Source: Brevibacterium renqingii (GTDB taxonomy: Bacteria; Actinomycetota; Actinomycetes; Actinomycetales; Brevibacteriaceae). From it: DNA of 64,000 bases. Below are positions 43,303 through 51,542 of this stretch, in pieces. Location: positions 310,001 to 374,000 of the forward strand of contig NZ_JADBHF010000001.1 of assembly GCF_017808105.1 (NCBI RefSeq), written 5' to 3'. A program made the translations under genes and the position numbers. Position 1 is the stretch's first letter; each line of letters starts with the position of its first letter. The notes under the pieces are model-generated. The model made no database searches. It was given only the letters and a program-made list of their open reading frames with translations, and had not been told where the DNA came from.

Positions 43303-44301
43303 TCAGCCTACGAGCTTTCCTGCTCGGAAGTCGTCGACGAAGTCAGGATTCTCATCGAGCCATTCGGCGACGGCGTCTTCCAGGTTCTCGCCGTTGTACT
43401 CGTCCTCCGAGAACATCAGTGCTTCGAGATCAGCGAGCTGGTCTTCGGTCATCGCGAAGTTCTTCACTGCCTGCGCCACATATGGGAACTTCTTCACGGA
43501 GTCCTTATTGCCGAGATTGTAGAGGATCTCCTTATCGCCGAGTGAGTTCTTCGGATCTTCGAGGTCGCGCATCGGGAACTTGCTGTATGCCCAGTGCGGG
43601 TGCCACAGCGTGACCGCGATGTTGTCGCCGGCATCGGTGGATTTCTTCACCTGTGCGAGCATCGCCGGCGTCGACGAGATCTTGTATTCGAGCTGTTCCA
43701 ATCCGTAGTCGGGAATGACCTTCTCCTTCGTGGCCTTGGTCAGCCCGGCTCCTGCTTCGATGCCGTAGAGCGTGTTGCCGTAGTCGTCGGCCATCGTCTT
43801 GAGGTCCTCGATCGTCTTCGCCGGTGAGTCCTCATTCACTGCGATGGTGTTCTGTGCCGCACCGTACCAGCAGCCCTGGATGTCGACGTCGTCCTTGACC
43901 GTCTCGTAGTAGGAGGCATGCGTAGTCGGCATCATCATGTCCATGTGGAAGTCGACATCGCCGACCGCGACTGCCTGGTAAGCGGGACCCGCCTCGAGCT
44001 CCTTGATCTCGACGGTGTATCCGTCTCGTTCCAAGAGATTCGTCAGGGTGTAGACACTCGCGTAAGTCTCGTCCCAGCCGTTGAAGACGGCGAAGGTCAC
44101 GTTCTTGTCATCGTCGGGGTCGAGCGAGTCGAGATCTTCGGAATCCGAGCCCGGCTCGCATGCGGTCCAGTCCTTGTCGCCGGCCGTTGAATCTGCACTA
44201 TCACCCTCTCCGCCTCCGCTGTTGCTCACACCACAGGCTGAGAGGGTGAGCAGAGACGCCGCAATGAGGCTGCCGGCTTTGAGGATCGTTGAACGTACCA
44301 T
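43303..44301 (-). CDS. Glycine betaine/proline-type ABC transporter substrate-binding lipoprotein (copy 1)
   Basis: 332 residues. The signal peptide ends in the lipobox LTLSA-Cys, then a Gly/Ser/Asp linker. The OpuAC/ProX-type domain contains VTFAVFNGWDETYASVYTLTNLLERDGY, MDMMMPTTHASYY, GLEQLEYKISSTPAMLAQV and VTLWHPHWAYSKFPMRDL, where aromatic residues form the betaine cage. ATG 44301 follows AAAGGG. It lies beyond a strong terminator at the end of the proVWX unit, so it is probably transcribed on its own. It is clearly related to the adjacent copy 2 but diverged, perhaps with a different substrate preference. Confidence 0.92.
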   Translation of the reverse strand: MVRSTILKAGSLIAASLLTLSACGVSNSGGGEGDSADSTAGDKDWTACEPGSDSEDLDSLDPDDDKNVTFAVFNGWDETYASVYTLTNLLERDGYTVEIKELEAGPAYQAVAVGDVDFHMDMMMPTTHASYYETVKDDVDIQGCWYGAAQNTIAVNEDSPAKTIEDLKTMADDYGNTLYGIEAGAGLTKATKEKVIPDYGLEQLEYKISSTPAMLAQVKKSTDAGDNIAVTLWHPHWAYSKFPMRDLEDPKNSLGDKEILYNLGNKDSVKKFPYVAQAVKNFAMTEDQLADLEALMFSEDEYNGENLEDAVAEWLDENPDFVDDFRAGKLVG

Positions 44302-44383
44302 TTCATTTCCCTTTCGATGATTCGTCCCGAAACTGAGAGTCGCTGCTTCAGGACATATGTGATCACAATCGGTTGTCAAAAAA

Positions 44384-44429
44384 TGAGGAGGGTGTGCGGC
44401 AAACATCTGTTCGCGGCACACCCTCCTCA
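44384..44429 (-). terminator. Rho-independent terminator after the proVWX unit
   Basis: A perfect 14-bp stem (GCACACCCTCCTCA and its complement) with an 18-base loop is followed on the minus strand by six T residues (44378-44383). It ends minus-strand transcription coming from copy 2 of the binding protein. A second small hairpin (11-bp stem) lies between it and that stop codon at 44458-44490. Confidence 0.9.
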
Positions 44430-44457
44430 CTGGCTGATCCGAACGGGTTCTTCGGAT

Positions 44458-44490
44458 CGATGAGGTTCCGATCTGATGCGAACCTCATCG
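44458..44490. repeat. Hairpin with 11-bp perfect stem
   Basis: CGATGAGGTTC, an 11-base loop, and GAACCTCATCG. It has no T-run. It lies between the copy 2 stop codon and the stronger terminator, where it could protect the 3' end of the mRNA. Confidence 0.7.
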
Positions 44491-44519
44491 GTGCGGCGAG
44501 CACATCGGCTCGGTTTCAG

Positions 44520-45521
44520 TTACTTGGCGAGTTCGCCCTTCTTCCACTGGTCGACGAAGTCCGGGTTGTCCTTCAGCCATTCGGCAACGGCCTTCTCGTG
44601 GTCGTCGCCGCCGTAGTGCTCATCGGAGAACATGAGGTTCTCGAGGCTGGCCAGGTGGTCATCGTCGAGGACGAGGTTCTGCAGAAGCTGCGAGACATAG
44701 GGGTGCTCGTCGGCAGCATCCTTGCCTGAGAAGCTGAAGATGCGCTCGGCATCGCCCATGGCCCCCTTCGGGTCCTTGAGATCCCGGACCGGGAAGGCGT
44801 CATAGGCCCAGTGCGGACGCCACAGGGTCACTGCGACGTTCTCTCCGGCCTCTGTCGACTTCTTCAGCTGCGCGAGCATCGCCGGAGTCGAGGAGATCTT
44901 GAACTCGAGGTTGTCGAGCCCGTACTCGGGAATCGCCTTCTCCTTGGTGGTCTTCGTCAGACCGGCACCGGCGTCGATGCCGTAGAGGATGTTGTTGTAC
45001 TCATCGCCCATGTCCTTGAGATCGCCGATCTCCTTGGCCGGGGAGTCTTCGCTCACGGCGATGGTCAGCTTGGCGTTGTCGTACCAGCAGCCGTGGTCGA
45101 CGAGTTTGTCACCGTACTGCTCGATGTAGCTCTCGTGCGTCAGCGGCAGCCAGCCATCGGTGAAGAAGTCGATATCGCCCTTGGCCACACCGGTGAACAT
45201 CGGTCCGGCATCGAGTTCCTTGGTCTCGACCTTGTATCCGTCCTCTTCGAGGACGTTCTTGATGAGGTAGACGGTGGCGTAGGACTCGTCCCAGCCGTTG
45301 AAGATGCCGAGGGACACGGTCTTCTCGTCGTCCTCGAGGTCGGCGACGTCTTTCGACCCTTCGCCGGGTGTGCACTGGGACCAGTCCTTGCCGTCGGCAT
45401 TCGTCTCGTCGCCACCGCCGCCGGCGGGTTCGCCGCCGGAGTTCGATGCTCCACACGCCGAGAGGGCAAGTGCGCTGGCGGCGAGGATGCCTCCCAGCTT
45501 GGTCAAGGTTGTCGTTTTCAT
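44520..45521 (-). CDS. proX: Glycine betaine/proline-type ABC transporter substrate-binding lipoprotein (copy 2)
   Basis: 333 residues with the lipobox LALSA-Cys and a Gly-rich linker. The binding domain has VSLGIFNGWDESYATVYLIKNVLEEDGY, FFTDGWLPLTHESYI, DNLEFKISSTPAMLAQLKKSTEAG and VTLWRPHWAYDAFPVRDL. It is third in the minus-strand operon proV-proW-proX, about 40 bp after the permease, with a GGAGAG site before ATG 45521. It should bind glycine betaine, proline betaine or a related osmolyte outside the membrane and deliver it to ProW. Confidence 0.94.
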   Translation of the reverse strand: MKTTTLTKLGGILAASALALSACGASNSGGEPAGGGGDETNADGKDWSQCTPGEGSKDVADLEDDEKTVSLGIFNGWDESYATVYLIKNVLEEDGYKVETKELDAGPMFTGVAKGDIDFFTDGWLPLTHESYIEQYGDKLVDHGCWYDNAKLTIAVSEDSPAKEIGDLKDMGDEYNNILYGIDAGAGLTKTTKEKAIPEYGLDNLEFKISSTPAMLAQLKKSTEAGENVAVTLWRPHWAYDAFPVRDLKDPKGAMGDAERIFSFSGKDAADEHPYVSQLLQNLVLDDDHLASLENLMFSDEHYGGDDHEKAVAEWLKDNPDFVDQWKKGELAK

Positions 45522-45559
45522 GTGACTCTCCTTCGGTACTCGAATTGAATGGATGGGGA

Positions 45560-46426
45560 TCACGCGGCCGCGGCCTTGTGGGCGCGTTCGATCGGGGTCT
45601 TCTTTCCGAGAGCGGCGGTGACTCGGTCGAGGAAGATCGCCACGACCACCACGGCCAGGCCTGCTTCGACAGCGAGGGGCACGTCGAGGGCGCTGATGCC
45701 GCCGACGACTGCGCCACCGAGGCCACCGGAGCCGACCATGCCGGCGAGGACGACCATCGACAGTGCGAGCATGATCACCTGGTTGATGCCGGCCATGATG
45801 GTGGGCATCGCCAGGGGGATCTGGATCTTCGACAGAATATGGCCCGGGCTGGCACCGAAGGCCTGACCGGCCTCGACGACCTCGGTGTTGACCTGTCGGA
45901 TGGCGAGCTCGGTCAGGCGCACGCCCGGGGGCAGCGCGAAGATGATGGTCGCGATCGCGCCCGGTGTCTGGCCGATGCCGAACATGAGGATCGCCGGAAC
46001 CAGGTAGGCCAGTGCCGGCATCGACTGCATGAAGTCGAGGATCGGTTTGACCGCGGTCGACACCCAGCTCACCTTGGCGGCGAGGATGCCGAGCGGGATG
46101 GCGATGATCAGTGCGACGAGGACTGCCACGATGACCAGAGCCAGAGTCGACATCGTGTTGTCCCACTGGTCGAGGGCGCGGACGAAGTAGAACCCGATGA
46201 GGGTGAAGACGGCGACCTTCCAACCGGCGGCGAAGAACGCGATCGCTGCCAGGATGACGATCATGATGAGGTAGACCGGCGATGAGAATACGAGGTAGAG
46301 AATGTCGTAGAGGCCGCCGAGGACGAGGTTGATGAAGTCGAGCAGCCACTGAAATGCGGAAGTGAACCAGGTGAGGAAGTCGTTGACCCAATCACCGAGC
46401 GGCAGACGCGGATTCATGAAGTCCAT
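45560..46426 (-). CDS. proW: Glycine betaine/proline ABC transporter permease
   Basis: 288 residues with about seven helices. The permease loop EAGQAFGASPGHILSKIQIPLAMPTIMAGINQVIMLALSMVVLAGMVGSGGLG is the EAA motif of the OpuAB/ProW group. PLGDWVNDFLTWFTSAFQWLLDFI at the start is also characteristic. Its start overlaps the proV stop by one base (46426). With ProV it imports compatible solutes. Confidence 0.96.
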   Translation of the reverse strand: MDFMNPRLPLGDWVNDFLTWFTSAFQWLLDFINLVLGGLYDILYLVFSSPVYLIMIVILAAIAFFAAGWKVAVFTLIGFYFVRALDQWDNTMSTLALVIVAVLVALIIAIPLGILAAKVSWVSTAVKPILDFMQSMPALAYLVPAILMFGIGQTPGAIATIIFALPPGVRLTELAIRQVNTEVVEAGQAFGASPGHILSKIQIPLAMPTIMAGINQVIMLALSMVVLAGMVGSGGLGGAVVGGISALDVPLAVEAGLAVVVVAIFLDRVTAALGKKTPIERAHKAAAA

Positions 46427-47835
46427 CAGTGCTTACCTCCTTCTACGTCGGCCGTGCCCCCGGTGGCGGCATCGGTTCCCTGGTTCTTGTCGCCGTCGGC
46501 CACCAGTCCGTCTGCGGTCGCGGCTTCCGCCGTTGCTGGAGCCGCCTGCTCGTCGGTGAAAGCGGCGCCGTTCTCACTGTCAGCCTCAGCCGCGCTCGGC
46601 GATTCGAGCACGGGCTCGGACTCTTCCCTGACCGGTGGGATCTCTCCGGTCGCCGGCCCCGGATCGGCCATGGAGTTGAGCAGGGCCACTCGGGGAACGA
46701 TCCCGAGCAGACGCCGGTTCTCATCGACGACGGTCAGAGGCACCTTGGCCGTGGAGCTGGGAGCGAAGAGCTCGGAGATCGGAGTCTCCGGGCTGACCGT
46801 GAACAGGTTCGTCTTCTCCACGATGTCGGTGATCGTGTGCTGCCCCTCGCGGGCGGCCTTGACCACGTTGCGGTCGCTGACGAGCCCGACCACCCTGCGA
46901 TTCTCGTCGAGGACGAGCAGCCCGGAGGAGTTGTTGTCCTCAAGCGTCTTCATGGCCAGGCGCGGGCCGGCCTCGATGCTGATCGTGGCCTCGGTCTCGC
47001 GCATGATCGACGCGGCGGTCAGTACTCGCGTGCGGTCGACATCCTGGACGAACTCGGCGATGTAGTCATCGGCCGGCTGTGTGAGGATCTCCTCGGAGGT
47101 TCCGATCTGGACGATGCGGCCATCGCGCATGACGGCGATCCTGTCGCCGAGGAACATCGCCTCATTGAGGTCGTGGGTGATGAAGATGATGGTCTTGTTC
47201 AATTTGGACTGCAGTTCGACGAGTTGCTCCTGCATCTCGCGGCGGATCAGCGGATCGAGTGCAGAGAACGCTTCGTCCATGAGCAGGATGTCCGTCTCCG
47301 CCGCCAGTGCGCGCGCCAGTCCGACTCGCTGCTGCATGCCGCCGGAGAGCTGCTGGGGATATTTGTCGCCCCAGCCCTCGAGACCGACGGTCTTGAGCCA
47401 TTCCTCCGCCTTCTCCATGCGCTCGGCCTTCGGCACCCCCTGGACCTCCAGGGAGTAGGCGGCGTTCTCTCGCACGGTGCGGTGCGGCAGCAGTGCGAAG
47501 TGCTGGAACACCATCGACACATGTTTGCCGCGGACTTTCCGCAGAGTCGAGGAGTCCGCCTTCGAAATATCGGTTCCGAGCACCTCGACGGATCCCCCGG
47601 AAGGCGCCCAGAGCCCGTTGAGAGTGCGGATCAGGGTCGACTTGCCGGAACCCGACAGGCCCATGACGACGAAGATCTCGCCCTCTTCGACCTCGAAGCT
47701 CGCGTCGATGACTGCGGCTGTGCCGAGTTTGGTGAGGTCTTTGCGATCGGCGCCTTCTTCGAGCCGTTTGATCACTTCGTTCGGCCGTTTGCCGAAGACT
47801 TTGTAGACATGTGATGCCTTGACGACAACGCTCAT
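46426..47835 (-). CDS. proV: Glycine betaine/proline ABC transporter ATP-binding protein with CBS domains
   Basis: 469 residues from ATG 47835 behind AAGGAGG. Walker A GLSGSGKST, signature LSGGMQQRVGLARALA, Walker B ILLMDEAFSALDPLIRREMQ and the switch His in FITHDLNEAMFLGD are intact. VYKVFGKRPNEVIKRLEEGADR is typical of ProV/OpuAA. Residues about 300-410 hold two CBS motifs, which sense ionic strength or bind nucleotides in this family. The C-terminal 70 residues are an acidic Ala/Glu-rich tail not needed for the fold. First gene of the proVWX operon. Confidence 0.96.
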   Translation of the reverse strand: MSVVVKASHVYKVFGKRPNEVIKRLEEGADRKDLTKLGTAAVIDASFEVEEGEIFVVMGLSGSGKSTLIRTLNGLWAPSGGSVEVLGTDISKADSSTLRKVRGKHVSMVFQHFALLPHRTVRENAAYSLEVQGVPKAERMEKAEEWLKTVGLEGWGDKYPQQLSGGMQQRVGLARALAAETDILLMDEAFSALDPLIRREMQEQLVELQSKLNKTIIFITHDLNEAMFLGDRIAVMRDGRIVQIGTSEEILTQPADDYIAEFVQDVDRTRVLTAASIMRETEATISIEAGPRLAMKTLEDNNSSGLLVLDENRRVVGLVSDRNVVKAAREGQHTITDIVEKTNLFTVSPETPISELFAPSSTAKVPLTVVDENRRLLGIVPRVALLNSMADPGPATGEIPPVREESEPVLESPSAAEADSENGAAFTDEQAAPATAEAATADGLVADGDKNQGTDAATGGTADVEGGKH

Positions 47836-48162
47836 GTGCTTCCTCCTTGCATTCTTGGCTCTCCGCAAGAACGAGAGGCCCACCCCCGTTTGCACGGTTC
47901 GGTGATCGCAGATCCGATTGGCTCGATTGCGAACACGCCTCACCGCACACGGATATCTGATTGACCATTGTAGTTTTGTTCAGGAATTTCGGTAGAGATT
48001 TTATCCGGTTTATGCGGAGTGGCGCTCTTGACTAGGCTTCTGACCTGGAGAAATGCAGAGCGTTGCGTTACTTGATTGTTATAATCAACAGTTGGAACAC
48101 CTAGGTGTTCCGTAAACGGATTTGCTGTCGGATGCGAATTCTTGATGCCGAAGGTGACCTTG
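47836..48162. promoter_or_regulatory. Promoter region of proVWX
   Basis: 327 bp, clearly richer in A/T than the surrounding genes (especially 47985-48092). It holds two symmetric elements: TTGATT-GTTAT-AATCAA at 48073-48089 and the perfect 18-bp palindrome GGAACACCTAGGTGTTCC at 48094-48111. These lie 240-275 bp before the proV start. They could serve a proVWX regulator, or, for the 18-mer, the end of the upstream hydrolase transcript. Confidence 0.55.
48094..48111. promoter_or_regulatory. Perfect 18-bp palindrome upstream of proV
   Basis: GGAACACCTAGGTGTTCC is fully self-complementary with no loop, which suits a dimeric DNA-binding protein better than a terminator. No T-run follows on either strand. 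The regulator is unknown. Confidence 0.5.
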
Positions 48163-48975
48163 TCAGCAGGTCTCCTCGAGTGCCCCTATGAGAAACCGGA
48201 CGACGGCAGGAGTGACCACCTCCGCGAACTCTTCGAAGAATCCGTGGCGTCCTTCGGGGAGGATGAGCAGCCGAGAACCGACGATGCGCTCGTGGAGGAT
48301 GTGGGCATTGGCGACCGGGTTCATCCGGTCCTCGCCGCCGTGGATGATGAGCGTGGGCGCCTCGATCTCGGGCAGCCGGTCCCAGGCATCGTGATTGGCG
48401 CTGATGCGCAGGTGAGCGGCTGACTCGGCCGCGGTCATCGTATCGTCGCCGAGCAGCTTGCTGTACTCGGGAGTCACCGTCCAGGCCGGGGTGTAGAACA
48501 GGTCGAACAGGTACCGCGAGTGCTCCGCTCCGCGCAGCCGCGCCAAGGACTGGCCGACCTCGCGTGCCCGCTTGAGAGCATGCGATCCGCCCGGAGTCGT
48601 GCACGCGAGCACCAGTGCGCTCACCCGTTCGGGAAAGTCGACGGCGAGCATCTGCGCAATGCGTCCGCCCATCGAAGTGCCGTAGACGGCGGCCCGTTCG
48701 ACGCCGAGGCGGTCGAGCACGTCGGCAGCGTCGGCGGCGAAGCTCGCGGTCGACAGTTCGCCGAGCTCACCTCGGCTGCCGCCCGTGCCTCGGTAATCGA
48801 AGGTGATGGTGCGCATCTGCAGCTCGAAGCTCTCGCGCAGACCGTCCCACCATGCGTGCGAGTTCGCCTGGCCTTGGAGCAGCATCAGTGCAGGGGCCTC
48901 GGCGGGGCCGCTGTCCTGGACCGCGATGGGGAAGCCGTCGCGTGTGCTGATCGTGTGCGCTTCCCTCGTCCCCAT
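48163..48975 (-). CDS. Alpha/beta-hydrolase-fold protein
   Basis: 270 residues. The nucleophile elbow VYGTSMGGRIAQ gives the catalytic Ser. The acid is probably in IIHGGEDRMNPVANAH and the histidine in LPEGRHGFFEEF. The oxyanion region MLLQGQANSHAWWDGL replaces the usual HG motif by QGQ. It is related to 3-oxoadipate enol-lactonase/haloperoxidase-type hydrolases, but the substrate cannot be told. ATG 48975 follows GGGAGGACACGG. It is divergent from aroD with a 48-bp gap, so the two promoters must overlap. Confidence 0.88.
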   Translation of the reverse strand: MGTREAHTISTRDGFPIAVQDSGPAEAPALMLLQGQANSHAWWDGLRESFELQMRTITFDYRGTGGSRGELGELSTASFAADAADVLDRLGVERAAVYGTSMGGRIAQMLAVDFPERVSALVLACTTPGGSHALKRAREVGQSLARLRGAEHSRYLFDLFYTPAWTVTPEYSKLLGDDTMTAAESAAHLRISANHDAWDRLPEIEAPTLIIHGGEDRMNPVANAHILHERIVGSRLLILPEGRHGFFEEFAEVVTPAVVRFLIGALEETC

Positions 48976-49023
48976 CCGTGTCCTCCCGCCTGCGTGCGCC
49001 GAGCGAGCGCCTACGCTTGAACC

Positions 49024-49878
49024 ATGAAGCCATTGCCCTTCCTCAATCCTGCCGCAGGAACGCCCGCCGCGAGGAATCCGGCGCGACCGGCCGTGATCGT
49101 GCCGACCCAGGCCGTCGATTCCGAGGAGCTCTCCGCCCAGTGTGCCGCGGTGGCAGCGACGGGCGTCGTCGACGTCATCGAATGGCGCATCGATCCGCTG
49201 CTCGCGCGCTCGATCGCCGGTGGGTCCCTGAACGACGAGGCACCCGCGGTGGTCAGCGGGGAAGTGCCCGGCAGTGCAGCGCCACGGGCCGAGGAGGTTC
49301 TCGAGCTGCTGCCGCAGGCAGCCGCGGCCGGTCTGCCGGTGCTCCTGACCGCGCGCACCGCCGGCGAGGGCGGGCTCGTCGAGATCGCAGCCGACGAATA
49401 CGCCGAGGTGCTCCGACGCCTGATCGCGGGGCTGGCCGACGCCGAGGTGGGAGCGGTTCCCGTGGCAATCGACGTGGAGATCGATCGCGCCGAGGCCCGC
49501 GAGCTCATCGCCTCGGCGCGAGAACACGGCATCCCGACGATCGCCTCGCTCCATGACTTCGAGTCCACGGGTTCGTATGAGGCGCTGCTCGCGACATTCC
49601 GCTCCATGGCCGACGCCGGCGCGGATGTGGCGAAGGCGGCGATGATGCCGCAGACCCCGGCAGATGTCTGCCGGCTGTTGGCGGCGACAGCGAAGGCTGA
49701 TGTGATGTTGGGTGTGCCCGTCCTCGGCATCTCGATGGGAGCTCTGGGGCGCACCAGCCGGATCATGGGTGCGGATTTCGGCAGTTGTGCGACGTTCGCG
49801 CAGATCGGAGAGGCCTCGGCACCGGGGCAGATCGACGCCGCGCGGCTGGCCGAGATCCTCGACCGCGTCTGCGGTTGA
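49024..49878 (+). CDS. aroD: Type I 3-dehydroquinate dehydratase
   Basis: 284 residues. The Schiff-base lysine is in ADVAKAAMMPQTPADV, the general-base histidine in ASLHDFESTGS, and substrate residues in VIEWRIDPL, LLTARTAGEGG and GISMGALGRTSRI. It converts 3-dehydroquinate to 3-dehydroshikimate in the aromatic amino-acid (or quinate catabolic) route. Many actinobacteria use a type II enzyme for synthesis, so a type I enzyme next to a lone hydrolase may serve quinate use instead. That is uncertain. Confidence 0.94.
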   Translation: MKPLPFLNPAAGTPAARNPARPAVIVPTQAVDSEELSAQCAAVAATGVVDVIEWRIDPLLARSIAGGSLNDEAPAVVSGEVPGSAAPRAEEVLELLPQAAAAGLPVLLTARTAGEGGLVEIAADEYAEVLRRLIAGLADAEVGAVPVAIDVEIDRAEARELIASAREHGIPTIASLHDFESTGSYEALLATFRSMADAGADVAKAAMMPQTPADVCRLLAATAKADVMLGVPVLGISMGALGRTSRIMGADFGSCATFAQIGEASAPGQIDAARLAEILDRVCG

Positions 49879-49996
49879 GGTCGTCTTAGGCGGAAGTCCC
49901 CGCGTAGGTGGTCGTTCTGGGCGGAAGCCCCCGCGTAGGTGGTCGTTCTGGGCGGAAATCCCTGCGGCGAATTCGCCCATTTCGCCCACCTACGCA
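49878..49996. repeat. About 31-bp tandem repeat ending in a palindrome
   Basis: Three successive units (49878-49905, 49906-49936 and from 49937) share AGGT(G)GTCGTTCT(G)GGCGGAA and C-rich ends. The last runs into an inverted repeat in which GCGTAGGTGG (49934-49943) pairs with CCACCTACGC (49987-49996), with a small GCGAATTCGC palindrome inside. It begins at the aroD stop and ends 31 bp before the stop codon of a DUF559 remnant. Confidence 0.85.
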
Positions 49997-50027
49997 GCTC
50001 ATCGCGTGCTGGAGCGGGCGGTCGTGC

Positions 50028-50147
50028 TCACATCAGACCCAGCTTGCGTCGAATCTTCGCCTCCAGTTGCCTGTAATCGGTCTTCCGGGTCACCTTGAGC
50101 ACGGTCCACCCGGCGTCGACCAGTGCTTCGTCCACGAGGTCGTCCAG
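50028..50147 (-). pseudogene. C-terminal remnant of a DUF559/VSR-like protein
   Basis: The 39 codons before the TGA at 50028 read LDDLVDEALVDAGWTVLKVTRKTDYRQLEAKIRRKLGLM. They align without gaps to the C-terminus of the intact protein at 38491-39426 (LDIDRENALEHEGWALIRVT onward), with 16 of 36 residues identical by my hand count. The frame upstream has no family similarity and merges into the shadow of the neighbouring DUF4235 gene. The catalytic residues are missing, so this is a decayed fragment. Confidence 0.75.
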
Positions 50148-50208
50148 GCTGAGGCGGGCGCGAGCCGGGGAGGCGGGACGGCGGCCGAGCCCGCCTCCGC
50201 CGAGGAGG

Positions 50209-50508
50209 TCAGTCGGTGATCTCCTCGATCTGCTTGCGGAACTTCTTCGGCAGGGCTTCCTCGCCGAAGTTGTTTCGCACGGTGTTCGCGGCGATGCGCT
50301 GCACGACGAGCTGAGCCACGGCCACGCCGACGCCGGAGACGATCGTCCAGGCCAGGGCCTCGGACATCGAGATCTCGTCATCGACGGGATTCGACGGCGC
50401 CGGACGCTTCGTCGACTTCTCCCACGCGAAGGTCAGGGTCTTGCGAGCGACGAATGCGGCTGCGATGGGCGCTCCCACGCCGATGATCTGCCAAGCGAGC
50501 TTTCCCAT
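50209..50508 (-). CDS. DUF4235 small membrane protein
   Basis: 99 residues. Two helices (LAWQIIGVGAPIAAAFVARKTLTFAW and SEALAWTIVSGVGVAVAQLVVQRIAA) flank a short hydrophilic loop with KSTKRPAPSNPVDDE, the typical DUF4235 layout. The function is unknown, and it is common in actinobacteria. ATG 50508 follows AAAGGACACGAGC. Confidence 0.88.
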   Translation of the reverse strand: MGKLAWQIIGVGAPIAAAFVARKTLTFAWEKSTKRPAPSNPVDDEISMSEALAWTIVSGVGVAVAQLVVQRIAANTVRNNFGEEALPKKFRKQIEEITD

Positions 50509-50654
50509 GCTCGTGTCCTTTCCTCTGAAGCTCAATCCCACGGCGATGCTGCGCCGAGGGCGACGTGTTCCGTCCGAGTCAACACTAACGCAGTCCGCAG
50601 CGTACGGTGCCCAACGGCACAGAAGCGGTGCGCGAAACCGCCGCGCTGCGAGCG

Positions 50655-51542
50655 TCAGCCGGCTCGGATGATCTCCTGAAACCTCTTGGTGAGCGCTTCG
50701 TCGACGGCGAGGGTGTTGCCGTCGAGTTCGCGCAGCGCCACGGCCGTGCGCATCGATGAGACGTACCACGCGCCATCGGCGGTCTTGAGGTCCTCGAGGC
50801 CGAGGTCGGCGTATTCCGCTCGCAGTCCGAGTTCCGCGGCATGATCGAAGATCAGCCGCTGCGTCGTGCCCGAGAGCAGGCCGGCCTCAGGGTCGGGCGT
50901 GAGCAGGCGCTCGCCGCGTCGGATGATGAGGTTCGCGGTCGGGCCTTCGAGGACGACGCCGTCGTGGGAGACGAACAGCGCCTCATCGGCCCCGTGCTCT
51001 CCGGCGTAGCGGCCGGCTGCCTGGTTGACCGCATAGGACAGGGTCTTGGCCCCGATGAGCAGCCACGGGGCCTTGCTGCCGATGTACGCGTCGAAGCCGC
51101 GGTCGAGACTGACGGCGCTGACGCCCTGTGCGCGAGCGGCGAGGATGTGCTCGTCCACGGGGACGGGGAACGCCCACCCGCGGGGCCGGAGCTCGCCGTC
51201 CGTGCGCTGCTCACCACGCGACATCGCATAGCGGATCCCGAATTCGGTGATGCTCGGGTCGGCGGCGGTCACCTCGGCGATCACTGCGGCGATGACCCGA
51301 TCCCACAGGTGGGGGTCGGGTTCGGGCAGGCTCAGGGCCGAGGCGGAGGCGCAGAACCGCTGGAAGTGGCGCTCCCGCGAGACGATGGTGGTCCCGGCCG
51401 AACCGCGGGAGACGAGCACGGTTTCGAAGATCCCGTCGCCGCGGTGGGCAGAGAGGTCGGTGACCGGCAGCTGCGGCGCTGTCAGATCAGCGATCTCGAA
51501 CGTCGAGGACGTCGGGTCGACGAGGATGAGCGTGTCGGTCAT
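50655..51542 (-). CDS. pabC: Class IV PLP aminotransferase, aminodeoxychorismate-lyase-like
   Basis: 295 residues. The fold-type IV motifs are HRGDGIFETVLVSRG, RERHFQRFCASASAL, IGAKTLSYAVNQAAGRYAG (the PLP lysine in GAKTLSY), DEALFVSHDGVVLEGPTANLIIRRGERLLTP and GLLSGTTQRLIFDHA. These match 4-amino-4-deoxychorismate lyases that make p-aminobenzoate for folate, but branched-chain or D-amino-acid aminotransferases share the motifs. It overlaps the iron-transporter-like gene by 4 bases (ATGA), which is upstream in position on the same strand only as a neighbour in coordinates. pabC is read first. Confidence 0.85.
   Translation of the reverse strand: MTDTLILVDPTSSTFEIADLTAPQLPVTDLSAHRGDGIFETVLVSRGSAGTTIVSRERHFQRFCASASALSLPEPDPHLWDRVIAAVIAEVTAADPSITEFGIRYAMSRGEQRTDGELRPRGWAFPVPVDEHILAARAQGVSAVSLDRGFDAYIGSKAPWLLIGAKTLSYAVNQAAGRYAGEHGADEALFVSHDGVVLEGPTANLIIRRGERLLTPDPEAGLLSGTTQRLIFDHAAELGLRAEYADLGLEDLKTADGAWYVSSMRTAVALRELDGNTLAVDEALTKRFQEIIRAG

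Noticed and set aside
49878..49996. CRISPR-like array
   Set aside because: Only two to three imperfect units directly abut without unique spacers, and there are no cas genes.
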